From positions 1-34,414 of the forward strand of contig CAZBZG010000006.1 of the NCBI GenBank assembly GCA_964496245.1: a stretch of 34,414 bases of DNA. The letters run 5' to 3'. Shown piece by piece: positions 7,316-15,878 of the stretch (position 1 is the stretch's first letter; each line of letters starts with the position of its first letter). A program made the position numbers and the translations under genes. Below the pieces are notes generated by a model. That model was not told where the DNA came from and searched no databases. It worked only from the letters and a program-made list of their open reading frames with translations. The stretch is from CAZBZG01 sp964496245 (lineage in GTDB: Bacteria; Planctomycetota; SZUA-567).

Positions 7316-8791
7316 TCAGCGCCTGTGATCGGCCAGACTCCGGTACTGGGGGATGTTGTAGGGCCGGAAGCCGACTCGGATCAAACGTTCGAGCAACTCC
7401 TGGCGCTTGGCCGCATGCTCGGTCCGGCGGTACAGGTCCTCCTGCTCGCCCGGGTCTTCGCTCAGATCAAACATCTGCCCTTCGTCCTCGTCCAGGTACC
7501 GCGTCAGCCGCCAGCTGTCAGCCGTGACCACGGACTGCATGTGCATGGACGTAATGGCGACTTCATCCCACAGATCCGGGGCCGTGCCGCCGCGGCAGGT
7601 CTGGAGGAAGGACTTGCCTTCCAGCGGCGGCAGGCTCTCGGGTGAAATCGCCGCGGCTTCGCAGAACGTGGGGAAAAAGTCGAGCGCGCATACGAGCCGG
7701 TCACTCGTGCCCGGCTCAGTGCCCCCCCCCCAGGCAAGCAGCGGGCAGCGGACCGAACCGTCGTAGTGCACGAACTTGGCCATGAGCCCGTGGTCGCCCA
7801 TGAGGTCGCCGTGGTCGGTGGTGAAGACCACGAGCGTGTTGTCGGCCAGCCCCTGCTCCTCCAAGAATCCGATGACCCGCATGATCTGGTCGTCCAGGAA
7901 GCGGATGGAGCCGTGGTAGAGCGCGGCCGCGCGCTTGAACATCGCCGGATTCTCCTCACGGATCACATGGCAGTTGAGCGCCTTCTGCTTCTCCATCGAC
8001 CGGAGTCCATCCTGCTTCCAAGCCGCCGGCAGGGGATCGGGCATGTCTTCAGGGCGGAAGAGCGTGTCGTACGGCTTGGGCGGATCGTACGGATCGTGCG
8101 GATCCACATACGAGATCTGGCAAAAGAAAGGCGCATCCGGGCGCTCGGTCAAGTGGCGGCGCATGAAGTCGAGCCCGAGGTTCGTGATGTAGGTCGAGTC
8201 GTGCACCTCGGCCGGAAAGGGCGAGGGAAACATGTGCGCGTACTGGCTCTTCTGGGTGAGTGACCGGAAGACGCGCTCCCGCGCACGTTCGCGCATGGCC
8301 ACCTGCTCATCCGTGAGGTGGCCCTTCCACTTGCCCAGGCGCCCCAGGGCCAGTTCGTAGTAGTCCGGGTGGTGTTCGCGGATCCATTCGAGGTACGGCC
8401 CGCGCTTGTCATCCTCCACGATCGTACACTCGTGAAAGCCGATGTCGTCGAGCCGGCGGGGATGCGGCGAGCTCGTGCCCTCCCGGTGGAACTTGCCGAA
8501 CCCGCCCACCCGGTAGCCGGCTCTTCCCAGGCTCTGGGCGTAGCACGGACTATCGTCCCGCAGCACGGTCTGCCCGTTGATCAGGCCGTGGATGCCGGGA
8601 CTGCGGCCCGTGAGCGTGCTCGCGCGGTTGGGCAGGCACAGAGGAAAGGTCGTGTAGCACCGGTCGAATCGCATGCCTTCTCGCGCCAGGCGGTCGAGCC
8701 CCGGCGAAGAATCCACAGCCCCCCCGTAGCAGTGAAGCTGTTTGGCGGCGAGCTGGTCGGCCTGGATGAAGACGATGTTCAGAGGTCTCAT
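7316..8791 (-). CDS. Sulfatase (formylglycine-dependent, type I), cytoplasmic
   Basis: The protein has 491 residues and the alkaline-phosphatase-like sulfatase fold. NIVFIQADQ at 5-13 supplies an N-terminal metal aspartate. C52-L-P-N-R56 fits the core C-x-P-x-R formylglycine motif, with the second position Leu and the fourth Asn instead of the common Ser. HREGTSS, YVDPHDPY and VVFTTDHGDLMGDHG supply the remaining metal and substrate sites. It would remove sulfate from a sugar or similar ester. The N-terminus (MRPLNIVF) has no signal peptide, so the enzyme stays in the cytoplasm. The start has AAGGAT upstream. It lies 14 bases downstream of the interrupted secreted protein and is probably cotranscribed with it. 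No formylglycine-generating enzyme is in the window. Confidence 0.9.
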   Translation of the reverse strand: MRPLNIVFIQADQLAAKQLHCYGGAVDSSPGLDRLAREGMRFDRCYTTFPLCLPNRASTLTGRSPGIHGLINGQTVLRDDSPCYAQSLGRAGYRVGGFGKFHREGTSSPHPRRLDDIGFHECTIVEDDKRGPYLEWIREHHPDYYELALGRLGKWKGHLTDEQVAMRERARERVFRSLTQKSQYAHMFPSPFPAEVHDSTYITNLGLDFMRRHLTERPDAPFFCQISYVDPHDPYDPPKPYDTLFRPEDMPDPLPAAWKQDGLRSMEKQKALNCHVIREENPAMFKRAAALYHGSIRFLDDQIMRVIGFLEEQGLADNTLVVFTTDHGDLMGDHGLMAKFVHYDGSVRCPLLAWGGGTEPGTSDRLVCALDFFPTFCEAAAISPESLPPLEGKSFLQTCRGGTAPDLWDEVAITSMHMQSVVTADSWRLTRYLDEDEGQMFDLSEDPGEQEDLYRRTEHAAKRQELLERLIRVGFRPYNIPQYRSLADHRR

Positions 8792-8805
8792 GGGGGCTAT
8801 CCTTG

Positions 8806-10782
8806 TCAGCGAAGCGAAGAGGGAACCCGGCCGTCGGGCGCCTGGGGCGTCTCGGGAACTTCCGCCACACGTGAGGGCGGGTCGGTATCCGCATTCTTCT
8901 CGGTGGTGAGGGTATAGACCACAGAAGTCTTGGCGAGGCGTCCGGCCCGGCCAGGATGTTTGTGCAGATTGATGTGAATGCTGCGTAGACGGAGGCTCCC
9001 TTGGTAGGTCTGCAGCCAAACGTTGGGCGAGAGCTTGACCTGCTGGGGCGCAGAGAAGCCGACGTAGCCGTACCGCGTACGGCCGCCAAAGGTCCGGCCC
9101 AAGCGCAGCGTCTGGGTTTCCACGAGGTCGGTGTTGAGCTCCTTCCACGCGCCGCCAGCCGCATACTCGATGGTCGCATCCTTGGTCTGCTTGTTCCGGT
9201 TGTCGGTATTGCGCAGGAACACGGGAAGCGTGGTCCAGACCTCCTTGACCGGTTCGCCGATGTCGCCGGACACGGTCTTGGTCACACGCAGACCATTGGC
9301 GATCACTTCGAACCGGCTCTCCACACGGCCCGAGCCGGCCTCGTTCGAGTGCCGGCCCTTGCCCTTGCCGCTGCCGGCGAATCCTACGTTCACCTGGACA
9401 AACGGCTTGCGGCCCGTGAACGTCCCGCTCACTTCGGCCTTGCCCGTTCCGTGGTAGTATTTGGCCGTGGTGTAGGCCTTGCCCGCCGCCGTGCGGTACC
9501 AGACGTGGTCCGTGGGACAGGTCGCGATGGTCGAGAAATCGCCCGTGTCCTTGAAGTTGTGGCGACAGAGGATCAAAATCCCCGTCTTGCTCGTCCAGAA
9601 CGCCTGCAGGGTGCCGCCCGCCCACGACCCGTAGGGCCAGGTCCGCGGCACGTGCTCCAGAAAGAAGCCGAAGTCGTGCGTCCCGTCGGTGTTTCGGTAC
9701 GCCCAGAACTCTTCCGCGCCCTTGGGACCGAAGGGCTTGGTGAACGCGAACCCCGGCCGCTCGAAGGGCGGAAACATGGCCGGATCCTCGCTGATCGCCC
9801 CCAGCCGCGCGGCCGCGGCCACGGAGCGCATACACATGTTCGTGCATACGTCCTGCAGCCCCCATCGCTCGATCCGGTCAAGACTGCGGGCGAGGCCCTT
9901 CTCAAAGGCGACGCGCGTCTTCTTGTCCAGCACTTCGCCGCACTGCTCATACGCGTAGAGCCACGCATTCATGGCCCCGCCGATGTAATGGTTGTTGCAC
10001 TTCTTGCCGCGGTCCATGTCCCGGTCATACATCATCATGTCGGTGGCCGCAGCCACGAGCGCGCGCCGGCCCACGGCCGGGTTGCGATAGTAGGGGTTGC
10101 CCTGCTTGCCGTTCGTGCAGGGAAGGCTCAGCGCATACCAGAAGGCGGCCATGCATCCCCAACGCAGCTGCTTGACTTTGCCTGTGCCTTCGATGCCGCC
10201 CAGAGTGAACCACTTGGGTTCGCCGGTGATGACGAACGTCGGATGAACGTACGCGGTCGACCGCGCGATGATGGCGTGGATATTGGCGAGTTGATCGAGA
10301 CTCCGGTAGCCGCCATCCCACTCGAAGTCCGCCAGCTTCACGGTCACGTCTTGCTCGGACAAGGACTGCAACCATCGGTAGAGACCCTCCTGGTACGGAT
10401 GGTCGAGCGGCAGGAGCGTCTTGTGTTTCCATTCCTTGGCCGGCCCGTCCGGTCGGCTCTTCGTGGAGAGATTCCGTTCGGTCGTCCTGCCGATCACGTT
10501 GGACTCGCGCAGCGCTGGGCCGGCGTCTGACGCAGCTCGCGCGGCCTCCCCTTCCCTCCCCGACGCACCAGCGGCCTTCTCGCCCTCCTGCGCCGCTGGC
10601 GCGCGCGCCTCCTCTTCCACGCCCAGCGCCTCGCAGACCTGTTGGAGTGCCTGCCGCCCTTTGGCATCGCTCTCGGGCACGAACGCGCGGGCGCTTTTGG
10701 CAAGCGACGCGGGGTCTACGTCCGTCCAGGAAACCGTGGTCTCGCCGACCAGGATGAGCGCCCCCAGGAACTTGACCGAAAC
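8806..10782 (-). pseudogene. Main body of a secreted protein interrupted by an in-frame TAA (possible alpha/alpha-toroid enzyme)
   Basis: This frame continues, without shift, from the signal-peptide fragment at 10783-11004; only the TAA at 10783-10785 separates them. It first completes a small domain (VSVKFLGA ... SWTDVDPASLAKSARAF), then an Ala/Glu/Arg-rich linker, then about 550 residues with helical repeats. Patterns such as RWGCMAAFWYALSLP, NNHYIGGAMNAWLYAYEQCG and GTHDFGFFLEHVPRTWPYG recall alpha/alpha-toroid proteins (lyases, prenyltransferase-like); that is a loose likeness. The last 200 residues look beta-rich. Its only internal start (a GTG at 10680) has no ribosome binding site. If the stop is real, the protein is lost or made only by read-through. 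It is followed after 14 bases by a sulfatase. Confidence 0.6.
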
Positions 10783-11004
10783 TTAGTCGCCCTCGCATTT
10801 GACGAGCTCGGCCTTGTCCCGGACGCCGCCGTAGGAGACCTCGGCCTTCACGGTCTTGCCAGCAGCTACGGCTTGGGCTGCGCGTTTTTGGACGACCTGG
10901 AACGCGGCCTGGCTCTCGGCATCGAGCCCGTCAGCGCCGTGCACCCCCGCGCTGAGGGCCAGCAAGGCGAACACGGCGGCAACGGGGCGAAAACATCGAT
11001 GCAT
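10783..11004 (-). pseudogene. Signal-peptide-bearing N-terminal part of the interrupted secreted protein
   Basis: An ATG with AGGAGG seven bases upstream opens a 73-residue product. Residues 1-23 form a signal peptide (basic start MHRCFRP, then hydrophobic AAVFALLALSAG, cleavage near VHGA-DG). The rest (QKRAAQAVAAGKTVKAEVSYGGVRDKAELVKCEGD) begins a small domain that ends abruptly at TAA and continues in the same frame just beyond. A strong promoter lies upstream, so the gene seems to be transcribed. TAA is a normal stop elsewhere in this window (13116, 27437), which argues against recoding. A sequencing error or a recent mutation are both possible. Confidence 0.65.
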
Positions 11005-11199
11005 GGTATCCCTCCTGCGAATGGTGCGCGCGGTGTTCGCGCGGCTGGCCGGGAGTCGCCGACGTGCCAGCCCCGGCAGCATCGCGGCTTCTAGGCCCGC
11101 CCTTTAGGGGCTCCACCAGCCAACCGCCGCAAATGCAAGACCGATCAAATGGACAAGGCGGACTCGCAGGCCGCAAACATCGGTCGAACGACGTAATAC

Positions 11200-11227
11200 A
11201 GTATACACGGCATCCGGCCGTTGTCAA
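11200..11227 (-). promoter_or_regulatory. Strong sigma70 promoter for the interrupted gene and sulfatase operon
   Basis: On the minus strand TTGACA (11227-11222), a 16-base spacer and TATACT (11205-11200) are close to consensus. The start would be near 11193, leaving a leader of about 190 bases before the ATG at 11004. Confidence 0.7.
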
Positions 11228-11309
11228 CACGAGAACCACCTCCCAGTCAATCGATTCCGAACATATGATCGCGGTGGCGGGCATCCTTCTGGAGGACGGG
11301 AAAATGGCC

Positions 11310-11338
11310 TTGACAGATCGCCCATCCAGAAGTACATT
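11310..11338 (+). promoter_or_regulatory. Sigma70 promoter for the GH130-like gene
   Basis: TTGACA (11310-11315), a 17-base spacer and TACATT (11333-11338). The -35 is perfect and the -10 matches four of six. Transcription would start about 66 bases before the ATG at 11411. Confidence 0.55.
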
Positions 11339-11410
11339 TACAGGAAGATGTTATGAGCCTGATAGCATTGGGTTGCGACCGGCATACTCTACGCAAAGAG
11401 AGGGCATCGC

Positions 11411-12409
11411 ATGAGCAGTAGCGCAAACCAGACCATCCTGGGCCAAGCCGCCCCCAACCTGCCGTGGGAGGATCGTCCCGCAGGCTGCGAAGACGTCGTC
11501 TGGCGCTCGGCGCGCAATCCCGTGATTCCGTGGAACCATTTGCCCGATGCGAACAGCGTCTTCAACAGCTCGGTCGCGCCCTTTGGCGACGGGTTCGCCG
11601 GCGTCTTTCGCGTAGACGACCGGCGCATGCGCCACCGATTGCACGTGGGCCGCAGCAAAGACGGCTTTGCCTGGGAACTCGATCCCGGCCCCATCACCTT
11701 CACGCCGTCCGCCGCAGACCTGCCCCCGACCCACGGCGGCTACGATCCGCGGCTCGCGGTGATCGACGGGCGGTACTACATCACCTGGTGCAACGGCTTC
11801 TGCGGGCCTACGGTGGGCGTGGCCTGGACCGACGACTTCCAGACCTTCCATCTGCTCGAGAACGCGTTCGTCCCCCACAACCGCAACGGCGTGCTCTTTC
11901 CCCGCAAGATCAATGACCGGTACATGCTCCTCAACCGGCCATCCGCGCCCGGGCATTTCGCGCACGGCGACATCTTCCTCAGCCAGAGCCCAGACCTCTG
12001 CTTCTGGGGCTGCCACCGCCACGTGATGAGCCCGGTCCGCGGCTGGAACGACACCAAGATCGGCCCCGGCCCCGCGCCGCTCGAAACCGACGCGGGCTGG
12101 CTCCTCCTCTACCACGGCGTGCAGACCACCTGCAACGGCTTCGTCTACCGCATGGGCGGGGCCATCCTCGACCGCGACGAGCCGTGGAAAGTCCTCCACC
12201 GCTCGGCGTCCTATCTGTTGGGGCCCCGCGAGGGATACGAGTGCGAGGGCGACGTACCAAACGTGGTCTTCCCGTGCGGTCTCTTGGCCGATGCCGCCAC
12301 CGGGCGGCTCGCCATCTACTACGGCGGGGCGGACACCTGCGTCTGTCTGGCTTTTGCCGAGGTGGATGCGCTCATCGCGTACATCCAATTGGAATCGGAG
12401 ACCACATGA
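11411..12409 (+). CDS. GH130-family-like glycoside phosphorylase/hydrolase
   Basis: The protein has 332 residues and the five-bladed propeller signatures of GH130, a family of beta-mannoside phosphorylases and related enzymes. GYDPRLAVIDGRYYITW holds the likely catalytic acid D112 in DPR. NDTKIGPGPAPLETDAGWLLLYHGV and DVPNVVFPCGLL near the end, then IYYGGADTCV, are also family-typical. It would split a beta-linked mannoside (or related sugar) by phosphate or water in the cytoplasm; there is no signal peptide. The N-terminal 35 residues are less typical. The start follows AGAGAGG. Its stop overlaps the next gene's start (ATGA), so the two are translationally coupled. Substrate cannot be fixed from sequence. 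Confidence 0.85.
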   Translation: MSSSANQTILGQAAPNLPWEDRPAGCEDVVWRSARNPVIPWNHLPDANSVFNSSVAPFGDGFAGVFRVDDRRMRHRLHVGRSKDGFAWELDPGPITFTPSAADLPPTHGGYDPRLAVIDGRYYITWCNGFCGPTVGVAWTDDFQTFHLLENAFVPHNRNGVLFPRKINDRYMLLNRPSAPGHFAHGDIFLSQSPDLCFWGCHRHVMSPVRGWNDTKIGPGPAPLETDAGWLLLYHGVQTTCNGFVYRMGGAILDRDEPWKVLHRSASYLLGPREGYECEGDVPNVVFPCGLLADAATGRLAIYYGGADTCVCLAFAEVDALIAYIQLESETT

Positions 12410-13116
12410 AACGGCATCTCAATGGGTTTACCCTGGTCGAGCTCTTGGTCGTCATCGCCATCATCTCCATCCTGGCCGCCCTGCTCATGCCGGCGCTGCG
12501 CGAGGCCATGGAGCAGGCGCACATCGTACACTGCCAGAGCAATCTCAAGCAGATCGGCCTGGGCATCCACTCTTATGCGAGCGAGCGCGGGGGCATGCTG
12601 CCGGGGGGAGCGGACGGCGAAGGCTCGATCGCCAACTGGATCTACTGGACCTATCCGAACGCCGTGGGCGAGGACTTCGAGAACCCGGGCCAGCCCGGCA
12701 AGACGCCCACGGGAGGCGGCCGGATCTTTCTCTGCCCCAAGCAGGAAGAGCCCGACGCCTCGCACGGGCAGCGGCTCAACCACTACCGCTCATCCTACGC
12801 CATCAACTGTCTGATCCATTACCACAACCCCGAATGGATGGCCAAGCACAACTTGGCGGTTGTTTACAGACTATCCGATGTCGCCCATCCGGAGAGCACG
12901 CTCCTCGTCACCGACAGCGGCCCCAAGGGCTACGCCTCCTACTGGTACAACCCCGAGCTCACCTCCTACATGGGCCGCGGCCCCTTCCGCCACCGCCAGG
13001 GCGGCAACGTCCTCTTCTTCGACAACCACGTGACCTGGCGGGAAGGCATCCGCATCTCAGGCCTGGGCTGGCCCGACTGCAAGGTCAACAAGCCGCTCTA
13101 CGATCCGAATCAGTAA
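12406..13116 (+). CDS. Prepilin-type N-terminal cleavage protein with DUF1559-like C-terminus
   Basis: The protein has 236 residues. It starts MKRHLNGFTLVELLVVIAI: processing after G7, Glu12 as the conserved fifth residue of the mature form, and a hydrophobic helix to about residue 30. It would be cleaved by prepilin peptidase and inserted in the inner membrane or a pseudopilus. QSNLKQIGLGIHSYASERGG and RHRQGGNVLFFDNHVTW (H-x9-D-N-H) are hallmarks of the DUF1559 / type II secretion G-like proteins that Planctomycetes and Lentisphaerae carry in large numbers. Their role is not known; they are often found beside sugar-degradation genes. The ATG overlaps the stop of the GH130-like gene by four bases. 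Confidence 0.9.
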   Translation: MKRHLNGFTLVELLVVIAIISILAALLMPALREAMEQAHIVHCQSNLKQIGLGIHSYASERGGMLPGGADGEGSIANWIYWTYPNAVGEDFENPGQPGKTPTGGGRIFLCPKQEEPDASHGQRLNHYRSSYAINCLIHYHNPEWMAKHNLAVVYRLSDVAHPESTLLVTDSGPKGYASYWYNPELTSYMGRGPFRHRQGGNVLFFDNHVTWREGIRISGLGWPDCKVNKPLYDPNQ

Positions 13117-13171
13117 GCGGATTCCTGGTTCGACCTCCGCCGCATGGCGGTCAGAGGCTCGGCCGATCATC

Positions 13172-13570
13172 CTACCCCCCGAACGCGAACGGCTTGGCGC
13201 GCTGGCAGAGCTGGATGGGAACGCCCCAGGGATCGCGCAGCATGGCCAGACGGTCGCCGCTCGGCGTGGTCGTGACCTCGCCCTCGGGGCTGGCGCCCGC
13301 GTCCATGAGCCGCTGGCGCTCAGCATCCACGTCGTCTGCAACGAACGCGATGTGCAGCTCCAGCGGATTGCGGGTGCGGTAGTCCGGCACCTCGGCCGCG
13401 GGATTCCGGTAGATCTCCAGCATGCTCGCCTGCGCGCCGTCCATGAGGAAGCGCGCGAACGGCTCCTTGTCGACCTTGAGGGCGATGGTGAACCCGAGAT
13501 GCTCCACATACCAGTCGGCCATGGCCGCTGGCTCCAGGACGTTCAGCGCAACGTGCTCGATCCGCAGCAT
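13172..13570 (-). CDS. Glyoxalase/VOC-superfamily protein
   Basis: The protein has 132 residues with two beta-alpha-beta-beta-beta modules. The first is MLRIEHVALNV ... DWYVEHLGF; the second includes LELHIAFVADDVDA and ends MLRDPWGVPIQLCQR. H6 and the His/Glu in LELHIAF are candidate metal ligands. The superfamily includes lactoylglutathione lyase, dioxygenases and resistance proteins, so the reaction is open. AAAGGAG precedes the ATG. It lies 41 bases downstream of the PHP-type protein and is presumably cotranscribed with it. It is convergent with the DUF1559 gene, 55 bases away. Confidence 0.85.
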   Translation of the reverse strand: MLRIEHVALNVLEPAAMADWYVEHLGFTIALKVDKEPFARFLMDGAQASMLEIYRNPAAEVPDYRTRNPLELHIAFVADDVDAERQRLMDAGASPEGEVTTTPSGDRLAMLRDPWGVPIQLCQRAKPFAFGG

Positions 13571-13611
13571 GTGCTTCTCCTTTGCGTGCGTACAGTGTTC
13601 TCGGAGACGAT

Positions 13612-15615
13612 TCACGCTTCTGCAATCCAGACCGGGCTCGACCAGCCGTAGTTCCGGTTGACCGTGGTCGCGCGCAGGTAGTAGTAGGCCGACCGCGCGC
13701 CAGTGAGAGGCCGGTCCTGCTGGACTGCGGTCACCGTCTGGGGGTCTTCCCATTCCAGCGTGGCATCGGCCGTGGCTTGCGGCTCGACCATGTGCACCAC
13801 CTCGCCATTGCGGATGACCTCGAGCCGGGCGATGGGTTCGCAGGCAATGCCGCGCACCCGGATCTGGGCGTGACCGCTGCCGGGCAGGCTGATCGCCTGC
13901 CCCATGAAGGCTTCGTTCACGGCGAAGCGCAGGATCATGCGCGGGCCGCTCGTGGCGAACGTCTGCCGCGCCAGGAGCGCGTCGAACACGCCTTCGCGCG
14001 TGAGGGCGGGCGCGAAGAGGCCTGTGATGCCGCCCATGAGCGGATTGCCTGGTTCGGCGCAGTGATTGTCCGTGCCGCCCGTGAACCCGAACTGGTACCC
14101 CATGTCGAGCGCGTGCTGCACGGACCGCGGCCCGCCCGCTTCGGAGATGCCCCAGTTGCTGCAAATTTCGACCAGACGCTGCCGGTCGGGTCGGTGCGGA
14201 GCGTCCCAGTTGATACCGTGGAACTTGGGCGCGTGCGGAATCAGGATGTAGTCCGTGCCCGCCAGCTTGTCGTACACGTTCTCCATGGTGACCCGTTCGC
14301 CCTCCGGTCCTTCCACCACCATGCGGCCCTCGGTGTCGCGGAAGTAGACGTTGCGGTGGGCTTCGAGCGTACCGATCTCGTAACCGAGCAGGGCCACGAA
14401 CCGGCCCGGCTCGTGGAACTGCTCGACCGTCTCGCGCGTGATGCGCCACTTGTCTCCGAGCGTGTAGTTGTAGGACTGGCCGTCCTCGAAGTGATCCGCA
14501 AGCGCGGCAAAGTCCAGGCCCTCCACGTCGCGGGCCCAGCGGAAGTTGTCCTCGGGCGTGCCCGTGCCGTCGGAAAGCTCCGTGTGGCTGTGGATCTCGC
14601 CGTAGAAGAGCTGCAGGCCCTGCGGCACGGCCTCGGGGCAGACGGGATTGGTCTCGCCCATGAGGCTGTTCGCTTCGTCCACCACGCGGATGCGGGTCAC
14701 CCCGGCCTCCGGCACCTGCAAGCCCTCGACGCAGAGCGAGCCGTGCGCAGGTTCGGGGAAGTCCGCCTCGTCGGTCCCCTGCACCCGGCCTTCGGATGCG
14801 CTCAGCGTCAGCCGACCCGTGTGGTGGTAGGACGGGTTGTGGTTCTCCAGATCCGCTGCCACCACGCGCACGCCGAACGGTTGGCCGGGCGCGGGCGAGG
14901 CGGGCGCAAAGCAGCGCAGGTACGCCGCACGGCTTCCCACCACCCGAACCGTCGGATAAGGCATGACGGGCCGAAAGGTGTCGTCTCCGGCGTAGTCGAC
15001 AGCCACGCGAAACGGAAGGGTCTTGGCCTTGTCGCACACGATGGGCGGCTTGCACGACGGATCGCCGATCCGGATCGCGCTTTCCATTCGGAAAAGGGCG
15101 GAACACCCGGGNNNNNNNNNNCGGATCGCAACCGTATCCCCCGCTCGGAGCGTCGCCCCTTCCACATACACCTCGATGCAGGTGAAGACCGCGCCCGTGC
15201 TGTTCACGCGTACGCGCAGGGCCACATCCACACGCGAAGCCTGCGCCGTGATGCGCGCGCCATACCCGGTCTGCCCGTCCGGGCCCTGGAAGAGCCGGGC
15301 CGTATTCTCATAGGCTGTGCCGCCGAAATCCTTCTGGCAGTAGACCGCGATCCGGCCGGGCGCGGCGAGCGGCGTCTGGCCGATCGTGACCGTGAGCGCC
15401 AGGGTCGCCCGTTCGCCGGCGATCACCTGAGGGGGTTCGATCGCGGCCGCGGCGTCGCACGGTTCGCGACGCGTCCACGCATAGAGCAGGCGCCGCCAGA
15501 ATCCGCGCAGGCGCCAGTAGGTGAACTGGTAGTAATGGTAGGGGCTGACCCGGTCCATGGGCCCCTGAAAGGTTTCCACATCCGTGACGTACGGGTCGTG
15601 ATGCTCAAAGGCCAT
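13612..15615 (-). CDS. PHP-superfamily metalloprotein (CehA/McbA or DUF3604-like), with a 10-N assembly gap
   Basis: About 667 residues if the N run keeps its length. The N-terminal third is beta-rich. The PHP-type metal site follows: GEIHSHTELSDG (H342, H344), ALADHFEDG (D374, H375), YILIPHAPKFHG and GGTDNHCAEPGNP. All motif histidines are present, so the metal centre should be active, probably as a hydrolase of phosphoester or carbamate-like bonds as in McbA/CehA relatives. The C-terminal 100 residues form a beta domain ending GWSSPVWI. No signal peptide is visible. GAGGAG precedes the ATG; in-frame codons further upstream lie in the intergenic region. It leads the small operon with the glyoxalase-like gene. 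A paralogue lies at 28848-30953. Confidence 0.85.
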   Translation of the reverse strand: MAFEHHDPYVTDVETFQGPMDRVSPYHYYQFTYWRLRGFWRRLLYAWTRREPCDAAAAIEPPQVIAGERATLALTVTIGQTPLAAPGRIAVYCQKDFGGTAYENTARLFQGPDGQTGYGARITAQASRVDVALRVRVNSTGAVFTCIEVYVEGATLRAGDTVAIXXXXPGCSALFRMESAIRIGDPSCKPPIVCDKAKTLPFRVAVDYAGDDTFRPVMPYPTVRVVGSRAAYLRCFAPASPAPGQPFGVRVVAADLENHNPSYHHTGRLTLSASEGRVQGTDEADFPEPAHGSLCVEGLQVPEAGVTRIRVVDEANSLMGETNPVCPEAVPQGLQLFYGEIHSHTELSDGTGTPEDNFRWARDVEGLDFAALADHFEDGQSYNYTLGDKWRITRETVEQFHEPGRFVALLGYEIGTLEAHRNVYFRDTEGRMVVEGPEGERVTMENVYDKLAGTDYILIPHAPKFHGINWDAPHRPDRQRLVEICSNWGISEAGGPRSVQHALDMGYQFGFTGGTDNHCAEPGNPLMGGITGLFAPALTREGVFDALLARQTFATSGPRMILRFAVNEAFMGQAISLPGSGHAQIRVRGIACEPIARLEVIRNGEVVHMVEPQATADATLEWEDPQTVTAVQQDRPLTGARSAYYYLRATTVNRNYGWSSPVWIAEA
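15112..15121. other. Assembly gap (10 N)
   Basis: Ten undetermined bases lie inside the PHP-type gene. The protein reads sensibly in the same frame on both sides (AGDTVAI before, LFRMESAIRIGD after), so the missing length is probably a few codons or is consistent with frame. Confidence 0.98.
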
Positions 15616-15656
15616 GGGGGCTCCTCGGTCAGGCTGGAGGAAGAGAGAACGTGGGC

Positions 15657-15662
15657 AGTATA
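15657..15662 (-). promoter_or_regulatory. Possible -10 element for the PHP-type gene
   Basis: TATACT (15662-15657, minus strand) stands about 41 bases before the ATG at 15615. No good -35 is visible at the right spacing, so an activator or a weak promoter is likely if it is used. Confidence 0.3.
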
Positions 15663-15801
15663 GCCACTGCTGGGATTGAGTGAAACCCGCAAACAGGGGT
15701 CCGCGTGGGGCATTCTCCAAACGCGTCGCAGAATCCAACACCCCGACGCTGCCCAGACAACATCGGTAACCATTGACATTACACACGTTACGCTTTTTCG
15801 C

Positions 15802-15833
15802 CCCCTGGCACGCCAGTTGGTAATCCCCTGGCG
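15802..15833 (+). repeat. Alternative hairpins from a CCCCTGGC direct repeat before the coiled-coil gene
   Basis: CCCCTGGC occurs at 15802-15809 and 15825-15832. Between them lies CGCCAG (15811-15816), which can pair either with CTGGC upstream (loop of 2) or with CTGGCG at 15828-15833 (loop of 11). The element ends about 46 bases before the ATG at 15879. An operator or leader element is possible. Confidence 0.35.
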
Positions 15834-15878
15834 TTGTTTGGCTGGAGACTTCTGAAGAGGACACGAAAGGAGAACAAG

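Larger units (their letters stand above)
11005..11410. other. 406-base divergent intergenic region
   Basis: This gap separates the interrupted secreted protein (minus) from the GH130-like gene (plus). It holds a strong minus promoter (11200-11227) and a plus promoter (11310-11338). The leader on the minus side is about 190 bases long and could hold regulation, but I see no clear hairpin or riboswitch. No convincing gene is present. Confidence 0.6.

Noticed and set aside
11265..11414. Short plus-strand frame reading MIAVAGILLEDGKMALTD, like the start of a Nudix protein
   Set aside because: It is only about 50 residues, has no Nudix box, no ribosome binding site, overlaps a good promoter and runs into the GH130 start.
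13137..13150. Hairpin CCGCC-gcat-GGCGG between convergent genes as terminator
   Set aside because: The stem is only five base pairs, with no T run; too weak to call.
13582..15663. Open frame of about 690 codons on the plus strand opposite the PHP-type gene
   Set aside because: It is an antisense artefact of GC-rich codons; it has no domain and crosses the N gap. The same holds for long frames opposite the SpeE-like, pyrG and 28848 genes.
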